Positions 61,186-64,000 of a stretch of 64,000 nucleotides of DNA are shown here, one piece after another. The notes under the pieces are model-generated. The model was given only the letters and a program-made list of their open reading frames with translations, searched no databases and was not told where the DNA came from. Numbering within the stretch: the stretch's first letter is position 1; every line of letters starts with the position of its first letter. This DNA is from Roseomonas sp. KE0001 (lineage in GTDB: Bacteria > Pseudomonadota > Alphaproteobacteria > Acetobacterales > Acetobacteraceae). Location of the stretch: contig NZ_RCVQ01000008.1 in NCBI RefSeq assembly GCF_016107285.1, positions 1 through 64,000 of the forward strand, in the 5' to 3' direction. Both the position numbers and the translations under genes were made by a program.

Positions 61186-61989
61186 TCAGCCCGGCAGGGT
61201 GGCGGCGAGGTCCATGCTGTGCTCCAGCCGCCGCGCCACCTCGATCAGCCGCGGCCGCGCCTCCTGCAACAGGTGCTCCGGGCTGACGACGAAGGAGGGG
61301 GCGCCGCAGTTGATCACCATGGGCGGCAGCCCGCCGCCGGGGTGGAAGCCCAGCGCGATGGCGTTCACATCCTCCTGCCAGTCCCCGAAGGAGCAGCAGC
61401 AGCCGTAGTCGCGCTGCTCGACCAGGGCCTGCGCGATCACGCCAGCAACGCGGTCGCGCTCGGCCGCGGGAAACTGCCGCAGCAGGGCGGCGCGCTCCGC
61501 CGGGGTGGCGACGGCCAGCCAGGCCCGGCCCATGGCGCTGTTGACCAGGGAGATGCGCGAGCCGGCCTCCAGATTGACGGAGATGGCGGCATCGCCCCGC
61601 GCCAGCTCCAGATAGACCACGCCCAGCCGGTCCCGCATGCCGAGGGCGGTGACGCTGCCGGTCTCCACCGCCAGGCGCTGCAGCAGCGGCCGGGCCAGCC
61701 GGCGGATGTCGAGCCCGCCCAGCATGGCGGCGCCGAGCGAGAGCACCGCCGAGCCCAGCCGGTAGCGGCCGAGCTCCGGGACGTGATGCAGGTAGCCCAG
61801 CTCGGTCAGGGTATGGGTCAGGCGGGAGACCGTGGATTTCGGCAGGCCACAGCGCGCCGCGATCTCCTGGTTGCCCAGCATCGCCTCGCCCCGGCGGAAG
61901 CAGCCCAGCACCTCCAGCCCGCGGGCCAGGGCGGTGACGAAGTGGCGGTCGGTCCCGTCTTCCTGCGGGGCGGTGCGGCGGCGAGCCAT
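61186..61989 (-). CDS. IclR-family transcriptional regulator
   Basis: A 267-residue IclR regulator. The N-terminal winged helix has VTALARGLEVLGCFRRGEAM and the recognition helix AARCGLPKSTVSRLTHTLTE, and the C-terminal effector domain has LGMRDRLGVVYLELARGDA. IclR proteins commonly control degradation of aromatic, fatty or dicarboxylic compounds. It is divergent from the fadJ-like gene, and the candidate operator GGAATTCAATTCC lies between them. A second copy of that site is at 10433. Confidence 0.92.
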   Translation of the reverse strand: MARRRTAPQEDGTDRHFVTALARGLEVLGCFRRGEAMLGNQEIAARCGLPKSTVSRLTHTLTELGYLHHVPELGRYRLGSAVLSLGAAMLGGLDIRRLARPLLQRLAVETGSVTALGMRDRLGVVYLELARGDAAISVNLEAGSRISLVNSAMGRAWLAVATPAERAALLRQFPAAERDRVAGVIAQALVEQRDYGCCCSFGDWQEDVNAIALGFHPGGGLPPMVINCGAPSFVVSPEHLLQEARPRLIEVARRLEHSMDLAATLPG

Positions 61990-62060
61990 GTCGGACCTCC
62001 CTGGCGCAACGGCCGTGCTTGACGTGGCGGCCTACCCTCCTTCTAATGCGCCTCAATAAT

Positions 62061-62073
62061 GGAATTCAATTCC
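62061..62073. promoter_or_regulatory. Candidate IclR operator between iclR and fadJ-like gene
   Basis: GGAAT-TCA-ATTCC is a palindrome with three-base spacing, in an AT-rich segment 24 bases before the fadJ-like start and 72 bases before the iclR start. It is also part of a longer near-palindrome, AATG-GAATT/AATTCC-GCATT (62058-62078). It resembles IclR-type operators and matches the site at 10433. Confidence 0.55.
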
Positions 62074-62096
62074 GCATTGCAGAATTAGGGGCCGAA

Positions 62097-64000
62097 ATGT
62101 CCGAAGTCGTCAGCTACAGCCTGCGGGATGGCGTCGCCATCGCCACCATCGACAATCCGCCGGTGAACGCCCTCTCGGCCGCCGTGCGCGCCGGGCTGCT
62201 GGCCGCGGTGCGCCGCGCGGCGGAGGATGCGGAGGTCGCCGGCCTCGTCATCACCGGTGCCGGGGCGGCCTTCATCGCCGGCGCGGACATCACCGAGTTC
62301 GGCAAGCCGCCCGCACCGCCCGCACTGGGCGATGTCATCGCCGCGATGGAAGCCAGCCCGAAGCCGGTAGTCGCCGCCATCCAGGGCGTGGCGCTGGGCG
62401 GCGGCCTGGAGGTGGCGCTGGGCTGCGACGCGCGGCTGGCGGGACCGAAGGCCAGGCTCGGCCTGCCGGAGGTGAAGCTCGGCATCCTGCCCGGCGCCGG
62501 CGGCACGCAGCGCGCCCCGCGCCTGATCGGCGCCGCCGTGGCCCTGCCGCTGATCGCCTCGGGCGAGCATCTGCCGGCGGCCCGCGCCGTCGAGCTGGGC
62601 CTCGCCGATGCGCTGGTCGAGGGCGACCTGCTCGCGGCCGCCATCGCCAAGGTCAAGGACCTGGCCGCCGCGCCGCCCCGGCCGCGCCTGAACGCGCGGA
62701 ACGAGGGCCTCGGCAGCCGCGAGGCCTTCGAGGCGGCCGCCAAGGCCCTGGCGAAGCGCGCCGCCGAGGAGCCCCAGGTCGCCGCCATCATCCAGTCCGT
62801 CCGCAATGCCTACGACCTGCCCTTCGAGGCGGCGCTGCAGGCGGAGCGCGACTTCTTCATCCAGCTCCGCGACGATCCCCGCAGCAAGGCGCTGCGCCAT
62901 GTCTTCTTCGCCGAGCGCGAGGCGGCGCGGATTCCCGGCCTGCCGAAGGGCACCGCGTCGCGCCCGGTGCGGCGGGTCGCCGTGCTCGGCGCCGGCACGA
63001 TGGGCGGCGGCATCTCGATGGCCTTCGCCAATGCCGGCATCCCGGTGACGATGATCGAGACCGATGCCGGCGCCCTGGAGCGCGGGCTGCAGCGGATCGA
63101 CGGCATCTACGCCACCTCGGTCAAGCGCGGCAGCCTGACCCCCGAGGCGCATGCGGGCCGCATGGCGCTGATCGAGGGCAAGGTCGGGCTGGAGGCCGCC
63201 GCCGGGGCCGATCTGGTGGTCGAGGCGGTGTTCGAGGATCTGGAGCTCAAGAAGGAGATCTTCGCCAAGCTCGACAGGATCACCGATCCCGGCACCGTGC
63301 TGGCCAGCAACACCTCCTATCTCGACATCGACCAGATGGCCGCCGCCACCTCGCGCCCGGGCGACGTGCTGGGAATGCACTTCTTCTCGCCCGCCAATGT
63401 CATGAAGCTGCTGGAGGTGGTGCGGGCCGCGAGGACCGCGCCCGAGGCGCTGGCCACCGCCGTCGAGGTTGGCCGCAGGCTGGCCAAGGTGCCGGTCGTG
63501 GTCGGCGTCTGCCACGGCTTCGTCGGCAACCGCATGCTCTCCCGCCGCACCCAGCAGGCCGAGCGCCTGCTGCAGGAGGGCGCCCTGCCCGAGCAGGTGG
63601 ACAAGGCGCTGACCGATTTCGGCTTCCGCATGGGTCCCTTCGCCATGGGCGACCTCGCCGGGCTCGATATCGGCTGGCGCATCCGCAAGGCCACGGGCGG
63701 CAGCGCGCCGGTGGCCGATGCGCTCTGCGAGGCCGGGCGCCTCGGCCAGAAGACCGGCCGCGGCTACTACGCCTATCCCGAGGGTGCCCGCGCCGGCGTG
63801 CCGGACCCGGAGGTGGCGGCGCTGATCGAGGGTGTCTCCGCGCGGCTCGGCATCGCCCGCCGCGCCATCGGCCAGGAGGAGATCACCGAGCGTCTGATCT
63901 ATCCGATGATCAACGAAGGCGCGCGCATCCTGGAGGAAGGCATCGCGGCCCGCCCCGGCGACATCGATGTGGTCTGGCTCTATGGCTACAACTGGCCGGC
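62097..64000 (+). CDS. 3-hydroxyacyl-CoA dehydrogenase/enoyl-CoA hydratase (FadJ/FadB-like), partial
   Basis: The 5' part (about 634 residues) of a multifunctional beta-oxidation protein, cut by the window end. The N-terminal crotonase domain has GAGAAFIAGADITEFG and the active-site loop KLGILPGAGGTQRAPRLIG. From near residue 293, the dehydrogenase part begins VAVLGAGTMGGGISMAFANA; SNTSYLDIDQMA and GMHFFSPANVMKLLEVV follow. It hydrates enoyl-CoA and oxidises the (3S)-hydroxyacyl-CoA. It probably serves the same acid metabolism as the distant catabolic operon, since they share an operator-like motif. Confidence 0.9.
   Translation, partial: MSEVVSYSLRDGVAIATIDNPPVNALSAAVRAGLLAAVRRAAEDAEVAGLVITGAGAAFIAGADITEFGKPPAPPALGDVIAAMEASPKPVVAAIQGVALGGGLEVALGCDARLAGPKARLGLPEVKLGILPGAGGTQRAPRLIGAAVALPLIASGEHLPAARAVELGLADALVEGDLLAAAIAKVKDLAAAPPRPRLNARNEGLGSREAFEAAAKALAKRAAEEPQVAAIIQSVRNAYDLPFEAALQAERDFFIQLRDDPRSKALRHVFFAEREAARIPGLPKGTASRPVRRVAVLGAGTMGGGISMAFANAGIPVTMIETDAGALERGLQRIDGIYATSVKRGSLTPEAHAGRMALIEGKVGLEAAAGADLVVEAVFEDLELKKEIFAKLDRITDPGTVLASNTSYLDIDQMAAATSRPGDVLGMHFFSPANVMKLLEVVRAARTAPEALATAVEVGRRLAKVPVVVGVCHGFVGNRMLSRRTQQAERLLQEGALPEQVDKALTDFGFRMGPFAMGDLAGLDIGWRIRKATGGSAPVADALCEAGRLGQKTGRGYYAYPEGARAGVPDPEVAALIEGVSARLGIARRAIGQEEITERLIYPMINEGARILEEGIAARPGDIDVVWLYGYNWP

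Noticed and set aside
1-64000. rRNA, tRNA, transposase, integrase or prophage genes
   Set aside because: I found no matching sequence signatures. A dedicated RNA search could still find a small RNA that I cannot see by eye.

Overview
The window reads as chromosomal DNA of a high-GC alphaproteobacterium, most likely Acetobacteraceae (Roseomonas-like). This rests on the strong GC bias, the many GTG starts and 4-base ATGA/GTGA overlaps, an oxygen-dependent cobalamin pathway, a SUV3-like helicase, a DUF3297 protein and several orphan solute-binding proteins. I found no rRNA, tRNA, transposase, phage gene or CRISPR array. Taxonomy is inferred from gene content only.

Region by region. (1) 1-10.3 kb, minus strand: a tight catabolic operon with an ADP-forming acyl-CoA ligase, a MaoC hydratase, two acyl-CoA dehydrogenases, a Bug-type binding protein, a SCP2-like thiolase, its DUF35 partner, an SDR dehydrogenase and an MmgE/PrpD protein. 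It looks like CoA-dependent beta-oxidation of an unusual (branched, cyclic or terpenoid-like) acid. A serine hydrolase is divergent at 10.6 kb. (2) 11.8-17.1 kb: an aa3-type cytochrome oxidase locus with CtaG, a CopD-like protein, subunit II and a fused subunit I/III, with an antisense DUF2231 gene nested inside. (3) 17.3-21.3 kb: an OprB-type porin, a SUV3-like helicase and a small His/Cys protein behind a Fur-box-like site. (4) 21.4-23.4 kb: divergent cobC-type aminotransferase and cbiB. (5) 23.4-27.2 kb: an AT-rich leader and a coupled three-gene operon (GpsA, HAD phosphatase, GgpS) that should make the compatible solute glucosylglycerol. (6) 27.2-32.2 kb: an amino-acid racemase, AapJ-like binding protein, DadA-like oxidase, 2-hydroxyacid dehydrogenase and GntR regulator. 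(7) 32.7-34.5 kb: a dipeptide-family binding protein and a small ORF. (8) 34.5-37.1 kb: cobQ-cobO-cobP. (9) 37.3-40.8 kb: DUF3297, then a glycine-betaine ABC importer. (10) 41.2-60.3 kb: a cobalamin riboswitch followed by DUF1636, cobW, cobN, G, H, I, J, K, L-E fusion, M, cbiD, cobA, then (after two unknown secreted proteins) cobB, cobT, cobS/V and cobC. (11) 60.3-64 kb: an alpha/beta hydrolase, an IclR regulator and a divergent fadJ-like gene cut by the window end.

How they work together. The three cob blocks contain most of the aerobic route from uroporphyrinogen III to cobalamin. Missing are CobF (CbiD is present instead), the CobS/CobT chelatase partners of CobN, CobR and BluB. Two osmoprotection systems, glucosylglycerol synthesis and betaine import, lie about 10 kb apart. 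The same 13-bp palindrome (GGAAT-N3-ATTCC) lies in the divergent promoter of the catabolic operon (10433) and beside the iclR gene (62061), so one IclR regulator may control both beta-oxidation loci. Three different 12-bp, four-copy tandem repeats sit inside the large cob cluster.
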